This document shows, in pieces, positions 1 through 6,134 of a stretch of 7,199 nucleotides of DNA. Source of the stretch: Bacillota bacterium (lineage in GTDB: Bacteria; Bacillota; Clostridia; Oscillospirales; Oscillospiraceae). Location of the stretch: NCBI GenBank assembly GCA_023395775.1, contig JAEWYA010000011.1:1-7199 (forward strand). Reading direction: 5' to 3'. The notes beneath the pieces are model-generated. The model did no database searches. It saw only the letters and a list, made by a program, of their open reading frames with translations, and was not told where the DNA came from. Within the stretch, counting starts at the first letter, position 1; each line of letters begins with the position of its first letter. Both the position numbers and the translations under genes were made by a program.

Positions 1-652
1 TTTCCAGCCAGTCCGCACCGCGGCGGCCCGTGGCCACAACGGTATGCTTTGCAATGACCTCCTGGTCGGTCTTTCCGTTGGAAATGGAGACGCCTTTGCA
101 TACATCATTTTCCAAAATAATGTTGGAGCACTCGTAGCCGAACAGAATCTCCACACCCTGCTCCAGCAGATACTTTTCGATGGCAAGGTACAGGCTCTGC
201 GCCTTCTCCGTCCCCAGGTGGCGGATGGGGCAGTCCACCAACTTCAAGCCCGCCTGAATGGCGTGCTTGCGGATCTCCTTGCGCTCGGGGTCGTTGCCAA
301 GACCCTCGATATGCTCGTCGGCGCCGAAGTCCAGATAGATCTGGTCAGCGTAGTTGATGGTCTCCTGAGCCAGATTCTCTCCGATCAGGGTCGGCAGATC
401 GCCGCCCACCTCATAGGAAAGCGACAGCTTTCCATCGGAAAATGCTCCCGCGCCGGAAAAGCCGGTGGTAATGTGGCAGTAGGGCTTGCAGTTCATACAG
501 TGTCCCGTTTTGTCCTTGGGGCAGTGGCGCTTTTCCACGCTCTGTCCCTTCTCCACCATAACGATCTTCTGCTTGCTGCCCTTCTTCAGCATTTCAAGAG
601 CGGTAAAAATACCGGCGGGGCCTGCGCCAATAATCACAACGTCTGCGTTCAT
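1..652 (-). CDS. FAD-dependent dehydrogenase, COG2509-like (3' end outside window)
   Basis: Start ATG at 650-652; 217 codons are readable before the left edge, so the C-terminal part is missing. The protein opens with a dinucleotide-binding Rossmann motif (VVIIGAGPAGIFTALE, residues 5-20), followed by a four-cysteine cluster C44-X7-C52-X2-C55-X3-C59 and then TTGFSGAGAFSDGKLS (62-77), the combination I associate with the poorly characterised COG2509 FAD-dependent dehydrogenases. A VVATGRRGADWLE stretch, typical of the second nucleotide-contact loop of such flavoproteins, lies at the left edge. The substrate is unknown; a cytosolic redox enzyme is the safest description. An AAGGAG ribosome binding site (660-665) sits 7 nt upstream, only 29 nt after the U32 gene stops, so it is probably the last visible gene of the mltG operon. 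Family assignment is confident, biochemical role is not. Confidence 0.5.
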   Translation of the reverse strand, partial: MNADVVIIGAGPAGIFTALEMLKKGSKQKIVMVEKGQSVEKRHCPKDKTGHCMNCKPYCHITTGFSGAGAFSDGKLSLSYEVGGDLPTLIGENLAQETINYADQIYLDFGADEHIEGLGNDPERKEIRKHAIQAGLKLVDCPIRHLGTEKAQSLYLAIEKYLLEQGVEILFGYECSNIILENDVCKGVSISNGKTDQEVIAKHTVVATGRRGADWLE

Positions 653-681
653 TATCTTTCTCCTTACTTGTCTGGGTCCTG

Positions 682-1932
682 TTACCTGACTGACAGCTCC
701 ACGGCATGCCGCACCAGCGACAGCGGCGGCACCGGGCGGGGCAGCTTCATCTGAAATACGGTCTGAGGCGTTTTGATCTCGTCCGTCGCCGTGCCATCCA
801 ATTCCCGCAGCTCCGGAACGGTCATGGCAAAGGGACGGCAGTCCGGCCCAACGACCTCCACTTCCTCCCCGGTGTATATCTTATTTCGCAGGGACAGCGT
901 GGCGTTTCCGTCTTCGTCGCAATCGGTGACAAGGGCTTCGACTTGCCAGTTCCTGATGTAACGGGAATCCTCAATGTACTGCCCCGGCTCACCGTAAAAA
1001 AAGCCGGTGGAATAGCGGCGGTGGCTGACGTGCTCCACCTCGTCCCGCCACACGGGATCAAGCGGTTTTCCGGCCGCCGCGGCATCCAAACAGTGGCGGT
1101 AAGCTCCGGTGACGATCGCCGCGTAATAGGCGGACTTTGCCCGCCCCTCAATTTTCAGGCTGCTGATCCCGACGGCGCACAGCTCGTCCAGATGGTCGAT
1201 CATGCACATGTCTCGAGAGTTCATGATATACGTACCCTTTTCGTCCTCAAACACCGGGAAGTATTCCCCGGGGCGCTTTTCCTCCATCAGGGCGTACTGA
1301 TACCGGCAGGGCTGAGCGCAGGCGCCCCGGTTGGAGTCCCGCCCGGTCATATAGCTGCTGAGAAGGCAGCGGCCCGAATAGCTGACGCACATGGCCCCAT
1401 GAACAAAGCACTCGATCTCGAGGGACGCCGGGGTTTTGGCCCGAATCTCTCTGATCTCGTCCAGACTCAGTTCCCGGGCCAGAATCACCCGCCGCGCCCC
1501 CTGATCGTGCCAGGCTCTGGCGCACTCGTAGTTGGCAATACTGGCCTGGGTCGAGATGTGGCGCTGGCAGCGGGACGCGTATTTTCCCGCCAAGGTAAAA
1601 ACCCCCAGATCCGCCATGATCAGCGCGTCCACCCCGGCGCTCTGGAGCTTTTCCAGATGCGCCGGAAGGCGGGCGGCCTCGTCGTTTCGGGGCATAGTGT
1701 TCACCGTGCAGTGGACCTTGACGCCGCGGCTGTGGGCGTATTCCACTGCCCTTGGCAGCTCCTCGTCGGAGAAGTTGCCGGCGAAGGAGCGCATTCCAAA
1801 GCTGGTCCCCGCCAAATACACCGCATCTGCGCCGTAGGCCACCGCCATTTTCAGTCGCTCCATGTCTCCCGCGGGGCAAAGCAGCTCCGGCAGCTTAGTT
1901 TCCAGCATACTGATCACTGTTGATAAAGTCAT
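682..1932 (-). CDS. Peptidase U32 family protein, probable tRNA uridine-34 hydroxylation enzyme (YrrO/TrhP-like)
   Basis: 416 residues, close to B. subtilis YrrO. The start PELLCPAGDMERLKMAVAYG (15-34) and the U32 signature at 174-213 (ECFVHGAMC, SYSGRC, NRGACAQPCRYQY) are diagnostic, as is YIMNSRDMCMIDHLDEL (235-251). Cysteines 182, 189, 205 and 209 match the conserved set that in related U32 proteins (UbiU/UbiV) binds an Fe-S cluster. The family was named for collagenase activity, but TrhP/YrrO-type members make 5-hydroxyuridine at tRNA position 34 from prephenate-derived chemistry, which I infer here. Adjacency to mltG mirrors B. subtilis yrrL-yrrM-yrrN-yrrO, with yrrM and yrrN absent. The gene overlaps mltG by 38 nt; ATG 1930-1932 is chosen because AAAGGA lies 5 nt before it. 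ATG at 1906-1908 (MLETKLPELL) is the alternative, with no RBS. Confidence 0.5.
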   Translation of the reverse strand: MTLSTVISMLETKLPELLCPAGDMERLKMAVAYGADAVYLAGTSFGMRSFAGNFSDEELPRAVEYAHSRGVKVHCTVNTMPRNDEAARLPAHLEKLQSAGVDALIMADLGVFTLAGKYASRCQRHISTQASIANYECARAWHDQGARRVILARELSLDEIREIRAKTPASLEIECFVHGAMCVSYSGRCLLSSYMTGRDSNRGACAQPCRYQYALMEEKRPGEYFPVFEDEKGTYIMNSRDMCMIDHLDELCAVGISSLKIEGRAKSAYYAAIVTGAYRHCLDAAAAGKPLDPVWRDEVEHVSHRRYSTGFFYGEPGQYIEDSRYIRNWQVEALVTDCDEDGNATLSLRNKIYTGEEVEVVGPDCRPFAMTVPELRELDGTATDEIKTPQTVFQMKLPRPVPPLSLVRHAVELSVR

Positions 1933-3064
1933 TGTGTTCCTTTAGCGTAGTGGAGAAGTGGTGGGTTTCGTCCTTCCCGAGAGCGTAGAAATAATAGTTG
2001 GTGGACTCGGGTTCCAGCGCCGCCTCCAGCGAAGTGAGGCCCGGGTTGGCAATGGGCGTGGGTGGCAGGCCCTTGTACTTGTAAAGATTATACTCGGAAT
2101 CCACCTTTTTGTCGTCGTTTGTGATGGCGCCCTCGTGATCCGGCAGCGCGTACAGCAAGGACGCGTCCACCTGCAGCATCCCATAGGTGCCATGGCTCCC
2201 GGTGTCCGCCATCCGGTTGTAAATGACGGAGGCAATGGTCTTCTGGTCGCTGCCCGCCGTCTCCTTCTCGATCAGGGACGCCACGGTGACGATCTCCTTC
2301 AGGCTGTGGCCGGATGCTTCCACCTGGGCCATCATGTCGTCGTCCATCTTCGTGGTAAAGTTGGAAATCAGGCGGCGCAGGGCACTTTCGGGCTTCTCAT
2401 TCACATAAAAATCATAGGTGTCCGGGAACAGATAGCCCTCCAGGCGGGAAATGTCGTTGGAGGAATTGTCGATAAAATCATAGCTGAACGTGGCAGTCTG
2501 AGCGGCCTGAGTCAGATTTGCCTCGGTATTGACGCCGTTTTTCGCAAGCAGAGCAATGATCTGCTTGACGGTATAGCCTTCCGGAATCGTGATGCGGACA
2601 GTGTCCGTATTCATGCCGCCGGAGGAGTTGTGCATCGCGTTGATCAGCGCCATGTAGTCCATCTCGCTGTTCACCTCATAGCTTCCGATACCGATTTTGT
2701 TATTGGCATCGGCAAGGCCCCCGAAGAATCTGAAAAACCACTTATACTGAATCAGCCCAGCATCGTGGAGCTTGCCGGCAATGCTTTTCAGATTGTCATC
2801 CGCCGTGACCTGAATCGTAGTGGTGACGTCCGCCTTGCTGAACGCGCAGAAGTCATTGATGAGCAGCCAGCCAACGCCTGCCACCAGCACGGAGGTCAGC
2901 AGTACAAACAGCACATATTTCCACCCGCTGAGAAACCGACGGCGGCGACGGCGGCGGTGCGGCCCGCGGCCCGCTTCCTCTTCTGCCCGGGAATGGCGAA
3001 CGCTCTCCCGGCGAACCTGATTCGCGTCCCAGTTGGCGGTTTCCTGATTGTTGTATTCAGACAT
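1895..3064 (-). CDS. mltG: Endolytic murein transglycosylase MltG (YceG-like)
   Basis: 389 residues. MltG is a membrane-anchored lytic transglycosylase that cleaves nascent glycan strands and so sets where peptidoglycan polymerisation ends. Visible parts: a charged cytoplasmic tail (1-47) with a run of seven arginines (37-43), one transmembrane segment (about 48-69), a LysM-like region (about 80-180, including RITIPEGYTVKQI), then the catalytic domain: EGYLFPDTYDF (209-219), VASLIEKETAG (261-271) holding the catalytic glutamate (E266 or E268 by alignment to the E. coli EKET motif), MLQVDASLLYAL (296-307) and GLPPTPIANPGL (332-343). Length and motif order are normal for Firmicutes. AGGAGG at 3076-3081 lies 11 nt before the ATG. 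It heads the operon with the U32 and flavoprotein genes. The poly-arginine run fits positive-inside topology and may also bind membrane or nucleic acid, which is speculation. Confidence 0.5.
   Translation of the reverse strand: MSEYNNQETANWDANQVRRESVRHSRAEEEAGRGPHRRRRRRRFLSGWKYVLFVLLTSVLVAGVGWLLINDFCAFSKADVTTTIQVTADDNLKSIAGKLHDAGLIQYKWFFRFFGGLADANNKIGIGSYEVNSEMDYMALINAMHNSSGGMNTDTVRITIPEGYTVKQIIALLAKNGVNTEANLTQAAQTATFSYDFIDNSSNDISRLEGYLFPDTYDFYVNEKPESALRRLISNFTTKMDDDMMAQVEASGHSLKEIVTVASLIEKETAGSDQKTIASVIYNRMADTGSHGTYGMLQVDASLLYALPDHEGAITNDDKKVDSEYNLYKYKGLPPTPIANPGLTSLEAALEPESTNYYFYALGKDETHHFSTTLKEHNDFINSDQYAGN
1938..1943 (-). promoter_or_regulatory. RBS deciding the U32 start
   Basis: AAAGGA on the minus strand, 5 nt before the ATG at 1930-1932 and inside the mltG reading frame. 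It favours the longer, mltG-overlapping start; the in-frame ATG at 1906-1908 has no Shine-Dalgarno match. Confidence 0.5.
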
Positions 3065-3144
3065 ATCCTGTTATACCTCCTGCGATCCTGCTGTGTTTAA
3101 AATTTTTTGATGGCCAAGTTTCCCATTGGTTCACCGGCGCATAG

Positions 3145-3175
3145 ATTATCTCAAAGACTTTAAGTGAGGTGACAA
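3145..3175 (-). promoter_or_regulatory. Candidate mltG promoter (extended -10)
   Basis: On the minus strand, TGAGATAAT is an extended -10 (GATAAT at 3145-3150, TG at 3152-3153), with TTGTCA (3170-3175) as a -35 after a long 19-bp spacer. Transcription would start near 3138, leaving a leader of about 74 nt. The spacer is suboptimal, so confidence is moderate. The site overlaps the upstream region and RBS of the divergent mini-gene. Confidence 0.5.
3166..3172 (+). promoter_or_regulatory. RBS of the plus-strand mini-gene
   Basis: GAGGTGA, 7 nt before the ATG at 3180-3182. This near-perfect anti-16S match on the strand opposite to all neighbours is the main reason to call the 53-codon frame a real gene. 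Confidence 0.5.
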
Positions 3176-3179
3176 ATCC

Positions 3180-3341
3180 ATGTGCTTTAACTCGGGGAAT
3201 AGCAACTGCTCCTGCCTGTGGCTCATCATCATTGTCATTCTGATCCTGTGCTGCTGCGGCGGAAACGGCTTCTGCGGCAACAACTTTGGCAACAGCTGCG
3301 GAAACGGCTGCGGCGGCGGCTGCGGAAACGGCTGCTGCTGA
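3180..3341 (+). CDS. Small Cys/Gly/Asn-rich single-pass membrane peptide (53 aa)
   Basis: I do not recognise a named family. The only plus-strand gene in the window, it encodes 53 residues: a short polar head with C2, C10 and C12, a hydrophobic segment LWLIIIVILIL (13-23), then a CCCGG motif and a Gly/Asn/Cys tail ending in a tandem CGxG array (40-52) and a final CC. Twelve of 53 residues are cysteine, with no proline, lysine, arginine, aspartate or glutamate. A GAGGTGA RBS sits 7 nt upstream and a hairpin terminator begins about 16 nt after the stop, so it looks like a self-contained unit. The architecture (hydrophobic stretch plus Gly-rich tail, about 50 residues) resembles small sporulation proteins of YjcZ type, and the cysteines could bind metal or form disulphide cross-links in a spore coat; both ideas are inference. 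It sits between the mltG and tagA-tmk operons, divergent from mltG and convergent with tmk. Confidence 0.5.
   Translation: MCFNSGNSNCSCLWLIIIVILILCCCGGNGFCGNNFGNSCGNGCGGGCGNGCC
3297..3332 (+). repeat. Tandem 12-bp coding repeat (CGxG units)
   Basis: Three consecutive 12-bp units, TGCGGAAACGGC, TGCGGCGGCGGC and TGCGGAAACGGC, encode CGNG, CGGG and CGNG in the tail of the mini-protein. Related AACGGC/TGCGGC pieces occur just upstream (3267-3280). Such an array can change copy number by slippage, so tail length may vary between strains. Confidence 0.5.
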
Positions 3342-3356
3342 TCCACCTCCACGGGC

Positions 3357-3382
3357 AGACGGGACGCGAGACGTCCCGTTTT
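3357..3382 (+). terminator. Rho-independent terminator of the mini-gene
   Basis: ACGGGACG (3359-3366), loop CGAGA, CGTCCCGT (3372-3379): a perfect 8-bp stem followed by a short T run (TTTT, 3379-3382). The stem can extend by an A-T and a G-T pair. On the minus strand the same stem is followed by CTGCCC with no T run, so it suits the plus-strand mini-gene better than the convergent tmk-like gene. Confidence 0.5.
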
Positions 3383-3406
3383 GCCGAAGTGAAAAGCGGA
3401 CTGGCC

Positions 3407-4072
3407 TTACAGGTATTTCTTCACCTTCCGCCACACCTCGCTGTGGATATCCTGCACGGAGCGAATCTGTCCGTCCGGAGCACAGTTTACCATGGACCAG
3501 CCCAGATCCTGGGCAATCTGCCGGGCATTCATCCGGCAGTTGCGCAAATAAGTGTCATCCTGCTCATGGATATCCGCTTTAACGCCGGTATTATGTTCTC
3601 TTTGACGCAGCATCTGTTCTGAAAGTTCCGTGGGAAGGTCCAGATAGAGCACCAAATCAGGCTTTGGAAGGCCCAGGCGGCAATATTCCAGATCAAACAG
3701 CCAATCCAGAAATTCCGCCCGCTCGGCAGGCTGGAGCTTTGACGCCTGATGCACCGCATTGGAAGTCGTATAGCGGTTCGCAAGAATCAGCATCCCGGCC
3801 TCATAGGCCGCGCCCCAGTCCTGTTTGTAGGAAGCATACCGGTCCACCGCGTACAGCGTGGAGGCAGCGTAGGCACTGACGTCCTCGGGCTTTTTCCCCA
3901 GCGCCCCGTCTAAATACAGTCTGGCCGGTTCCGCAAAGGGATTTCCGTACCGTGGAAAGTCAATTTCCCGAAAGGGAACGCCCCGCTCTTTCAGCTTTAT
4001 CCCCAGCATACCGGCTTGAGTAGCCTTTCCGGAACCGTCGGTTCCCTCGAATACGATCAGTTTTCCGCTCAT
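3407..4072 (-). CDS. tmk: Thymidylate kinase-like nucleoside monophosphate kinase
   Basis: 221 residues, cytosolic. dTMP kinases phosphorylate dTMP to dTDP with ATP for DNA synthesis. Evidence: N-terminal KLIVFEGTDGSGKATQ (4-19) with the P-loop, FPRYGNPFAEPARLYLDG (39-56), LYAVDRYASY (73-82) matching the conserved substrate-contacting Arg region, NRYTTSNAVHQASK (99-112) at the DRY motif position, LVLYLDLP (140-147), and a LID-like region near KADIHEQDDTYL (165-176). Two canonical residues differ: Ala17 replaces the Ser/Thr after the P-loop Lys16, and Asn99 replaces the Asp of DRY. These may define a subfamily or another nucleotide specificity. ATG 4070-4072 is chosen because the kinase fold begins there and it overlaps the tagA-like stop by 4 nt (ATGA), implying translational coupling; a longer in-frame extension is only tagA read out of frame. 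It may be a second TMK beside the usual holB-linked one, which cannot be checked here. Confidence 0.5.
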   Translation of the reverse strand: MSGKLIVFEGTDGSGKATQAGMLGIKLKERGVPFREIDFPRYGNPFAEPARLYLDGALGKKPEDVSAYAASTLYAVDRYASYKQDWGAAYEAGMLILANRYTTSNAVHQASKLQPAERAEFLDWLFDLEYCRLGLPKPDLVLYLDLPTELSEQMLRQREHNTGVKADIHEQDDTYLRNCRMNARQIAQDLGWSMVNCAPDGQIRSVQDIHSEVWRKVKKYL

Positions 4073-4791
4073 TTCCGCCGTCCCTTCTCCTGCTTCACAT
4101 GGACCAGAAACAGCGGCAGCTTCATCATCCGTCCGATGCGGCGGGGCTCTTTGCACAGCCGGTAAAACCACTCCAGCCCGTGGCGCGACCAGAACTCCGG
4201 CGCCCGCTCCACTTTTCCCGCGAATATGTCCAGACTTCCTCCCAGACCGCACAGCAGGCGGGCTCCGGTGGCTTTCCCGTTTTTTGCCATCCACAGCTCC
4301 TGCTTCGGAGCTCCCAGACACACGAACACACAGTCCGCCCCGCTCAGTCGGATGGCCTCCACCACAGGGGCGTCCTCCTTGAAATATCCGTCGTGGGTTC
4401 CGGCGATTCTCAATCCGGGATATTTCGCGGCCAGCCGGGCTCCAGCCTCCTCCGCAACACCTGGCTTGGCCCCCAGCAGATAAAGGGACTTCCCCTCTCC
4501 GGCCATTTTCTCCATCAAATGCCCGGCAAATTCAATACCCGGCGTTTTTTCTTTCAACGGGGTTCCCAGCATTGCCGCGCCCTTGATCACGCCAATACCG
4601 TCCGGCAGGACCAGATCCGCACCGTTGACGGCGGTCCGCGCCGCCGGGTCCTCCCGGCAGACCTCCACAATCTCCGGATTCGGGGTCGCAACATAGTGCG
4701 TCCCTTCAGTATCCAAAAGGCGCTGCCCCTCCGCCACAGCCTCCGCCATGGTCACATTGTCAAAGCCAACACCCAGCACATCAATCCGCAT
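4069..4791 (-). CDS. tagA: WecG/TagA/CpsF family glycosyltransferase
   Basis: 240 residues. The family moves an N-acetylhexosamine (ManNAc or ManNAcA, from the UDP-sugar) onto undecaprenyl-diphosphate-GlcNAc, an early step in wall teichoic acid, enterobacterial common antigen or capsule assembly at the inner membrane face. Motifs in order: VATPNPEIV (34-42), VLPDGIGV (61-68) with Asp64 at the position of the proposed catalytic base, LYLLGAKPGVAEEA (103-116), YPGLRIAGTHDGYF (124-137), VCLGAPKQELWM (157-168), GLGGSLDIFAG (182-192) and the basic C-terminal appendage RAPEFWSRHGLEWFYRL with KEPRR (197-218), thought to dock on the membrane. Length is normal. ATG 4789-4791 is preferred over an upstream in-frame TTG (4815) because GAGGTG lies 5 nt before it. 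It leads a promoter-driven operon with the TMK-like gene; no other surface-polysaccharide gene is in view, so the exact acceptor is unknown. Confidence 0.5.
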   Translation of the reverse strand: MRIDVLGVGFDNVTMAEAVAEGQRLLDTEGTHYVATPNPEIVEVCREDPAARTAVNGADLVLPDGIGVIKGAAMLGTPLKEKTPGIEFAGHLMEKMAGEGKSLYLLGAKPGVAEEAGARLAAKYPGLRIAGTHDGYFKEDAPVVEAIRLSGADCVFVCLGAPKQELWMAKNGKATGARLLCGLGGSLDIFAGKVERAPEFWSRHGLEWFYRLCKEPRRIGRMMKLPLFLVHVKQEKGRRK

Positions 4792-4796
4792 GGAAA

Positions 4797-4802
4797 CACC
4801 TC
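4797..4802 (-). promoter_or_regulatory. RBS fixing the tagA-like start
   Basis: GAGGTG, 5 nt before ATG 4789-4791. It lies inside the 8-codon extension obtained if the TTG at 4813-4815 were used, which argues for the shorter 240-residue protein. Confidence 0.5.
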
Positions 4803-4828
4803 GTACCTTTCGCAACTCATACAGTTTT

Positions 4829-4857
4829 ATTATATCATATCCGCTCCGCTTTGTCCA
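4829..4857 (-). promoter_or_regulatory. Strong sigma-A-type promoter of the tagA-tmk operon
   Basis: TGGACA (4852-4857, five of six to consensus), a 17-bp spacer and a perfect TATAAT (4829-4834) preceded by TG (extended -10, TGATATAAT). The predicted start is near 4822, giving a leader of about 30 nt. This is the best promoter in the window. Confidence 0.5.
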
Positions 4858-4992
4858 ACGCTAAAATTTCTGAGGATCCCAACTGGCACAGCCAACGCAG
4901 AACCGCGGGCGGCAGCCGAAATTTCTTTCAAAATGTCCGCCGTCCAACTTCCTCCCGTGTACAAAAAACGCGCCTCCGTCTTCGTCTGGAGC
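4858..4992. other. Intergenic spacer with no assignable gene
   Basis: The stretch between the regulator's terminator and the tagA promoter. It stays fairly GC-rich, with short open frames on both strands but no start codon carrying a convincing RBS. I see no tRNA, riboswitch-like fold or repeat in it. Confidence 0.5.
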
Positions 4993-5024
4993 AAAAAAGA
5001 GAGCGGACCTGCGTCCGCTCTCTT
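4993..5024 (-). terminator. Rho-independent terminator of the PucR-type regulator gene
   Basis: A perfect 12-bp stem (4997-5008 pairs with 5013-5024; loop 5009-5012) followed on the minus strand by six T (complement of A 4993-4998). It begins 11 nt after the regulator's stop codon, so that gene ends here and does not feed the tagA operon. Confidence 0.5.
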
Positions 5025-5035
5025 CTTAATTTCAA

Positions 5036-6127
5036 TCAGGCGTCAATGCCGCGAGAGGTCAGATACTTCTTGACCATCAGCGCCACCTTAAAGGTAATGG
5101 CATCATCAAATTCCCTGAGGTCGAGGCCCGTGAGCTTCTTGATCTTTTCAAGACGATACACCAGCGTATTCCGATGGACAAACAGCTTTCTGGCCGTCTC
5201 GGAGACATTCAGATTGTTCTCAAAGAACTTATGGATGGTGAACAACGTCTCCTTATCCAGCGCGTCAATGGGGTTCTTCTTGAAGACCTCCTGCAAGAAC
5301 ATCTCGCAAAGAGTAGTGGGCAGCTGATAAATCAGGCGGCCAATGCCCAGATTCTCGTAGTTGATGACATACTTCTCCGTGTCGAAGACCTTGCCCACCT
5401 CGATGGCAATCTGCGCTTCCTTATAAGACTTGGCAAGATCGCGCAGGTGCGTGGCCACGGTGCCGATACCAACCACCACGGTGGACTCACCGTTGGAACG
5501 AAGAGCCTCTTCAATGGAAGTCGCAATCTTATTCAACTCCCGAATGCCGGCTCCCTCGGGCAGCTGGCAGATCAAAACCACGTTCCCCTCCCCCACAGAG
5601 AGAACAAAATCGTTCTGCCGGTCAGGGTACAGCGTCTGGATGGAGTCCGTGGGGACGGACTCCGTCTTCTTAATGGAACGAATGACAAACACGCCCCGGG
5701 CCACATCGCTGGCAACCCGCAGTTCTTTCGCCCGCATGTAAATGTCGCCCAGCATGATATTGTCTGTGATGATGTCTTTGATAAAGGAGCCGCGGTCATG
5801 CTTCTCCTCATAATAGGATTTGGCGGAGTTCAGCGCCACTGTCGCCAGTGCGCAAACCGTTTTGCTGATGTCGTTGTCGCCAAAAGCGAAAGCGGCATAG
5901 TCAAACTGATTGCCCCAGCCGTTCAACGCCTTGAAGGTCTTCCCGGATGAAGCCAGCATGCTTCCTCCGGCAGTGTTGATCGCTGGGACGAATTCCGCCC
6001 ACCGCTGTCCGATCATGGAAAGTTCGCTGCACGCAATCACAATTCCCTCTCCGTCGATCACGCCCACCGTCCGGTCCGTATTTTCCTTGAGCTGCAGGAC
6101 TACATTCTGAAAAATTCTTCCCGACAT
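5036..6127 (-). CDS. PucR/CdaR-family transcriptional regulator
   Basis: 363 residues, a cytosolic DNA-binding regulator. Residues about 1-110 resemble the sugar-diacid recognition domain of CdaR: TVGVIDGEGIVIACSE (20-35) followed by IGQRW (39-43). The middle (about 140-260) fits the degenerate GGDEF-like domain of this family, with VVVGIGTVATHLRDLAKSY (217-235) and EAQIAIEVG (237-245) close to its end. The C-terminus is the PucR helix-turn-helix, ENNLNVSETARKLFVHRN (303-320) then TLVYRLEKIKKLTG (321-334). Relatives respond to metabolites such as glycerate/glucarate or purine-derived signals; ligand and targets here are unknown, with no catabolic gene nearby. ATG 6125-6127 is chosen because AGGAGG lies 7 nt upstream; the frame stays open 17 codons further, through the promoter-proximal leader, which looks non-coding. 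Own promoter and terminator make it monocistronic. Repeats around the promoter suggest autoregulation (inference). Confidence 0.5.
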   Translation of the reverse strand: MSGRIFQNVVLQLKENTDRTVGVIDGEGIVIACSELSMIGQRWAEFVPAINTAGGSMLASSGKTFKALNGWGNQFDYAAFAFGDNDISKTVCALATVALNSAKSYYEEKHDRGSFIKDIITDNIMLGDIYMRAKELRVASDVARGVFVIRSIKKTESVPTDSIQTLYPDRQNDFVLSVGEGNVVLICQLPEGAGIRELNKIATSIEEALRSNGESTVVVGIGTVATHLRDLAKSYKEAQIAIEVGKVFDTEKYVINYENLGIGRLIYQLPTTLCEMFLQEVFKKNPIDALDKETLFTIHKFFENNLNVSETARKLFVHRNTLVYRLEKIKKLTGLDLREFDDAITFKVALMVKKYLTSRGIDA

Positions 6128-6134
6128 TGCCGGC

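Noticed and set aside
706..1923. A 405-codon plus-strand open frame
   Set aside because: It is antisense to the U32 gene, whose motifs are unmistakable; its translation shows no recognisable fold and long antisense frames are expected in GC-rich codon usage.
1958..3100. A 380-codon plus-strand open frame
   Set aside because: It is the antisense of mltG; no RBS and no recognisable motifs.
3180..3341. Cys-rich peptide as a RiPP or bacteriocin precursor
   Set aside because: No leader-core layout, modification enzyme, protease or ABC transporter in the window, and the hydrophobic segment near the N-terminus fits a membrane peptide better.
3057..3434. A 125-codon minus-strand frame rich in alanine and valine
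   Set aside because: It is the mirror of the Cys/Gly mini-gene repeats and the ends of its neighbours; it runs through the terminator and the mltG leader, and its low complexity comes from the repeat.
4830..4994. A 54-codon minus-strand frame between the regulator terminator and the tagA promoter, protein-like in composition
   Set aside because: No ATG or well-placed RBS; it begins in the terminator T run and ends inside the -10 box, so it is most likely chance, or at best a decayed remnant.
4099..5073. A 324-codon plus-strand frame
   Set aside because: It is antisense to the tagA-like gene and runs across a clear promoter and terminator; no domain is visible.
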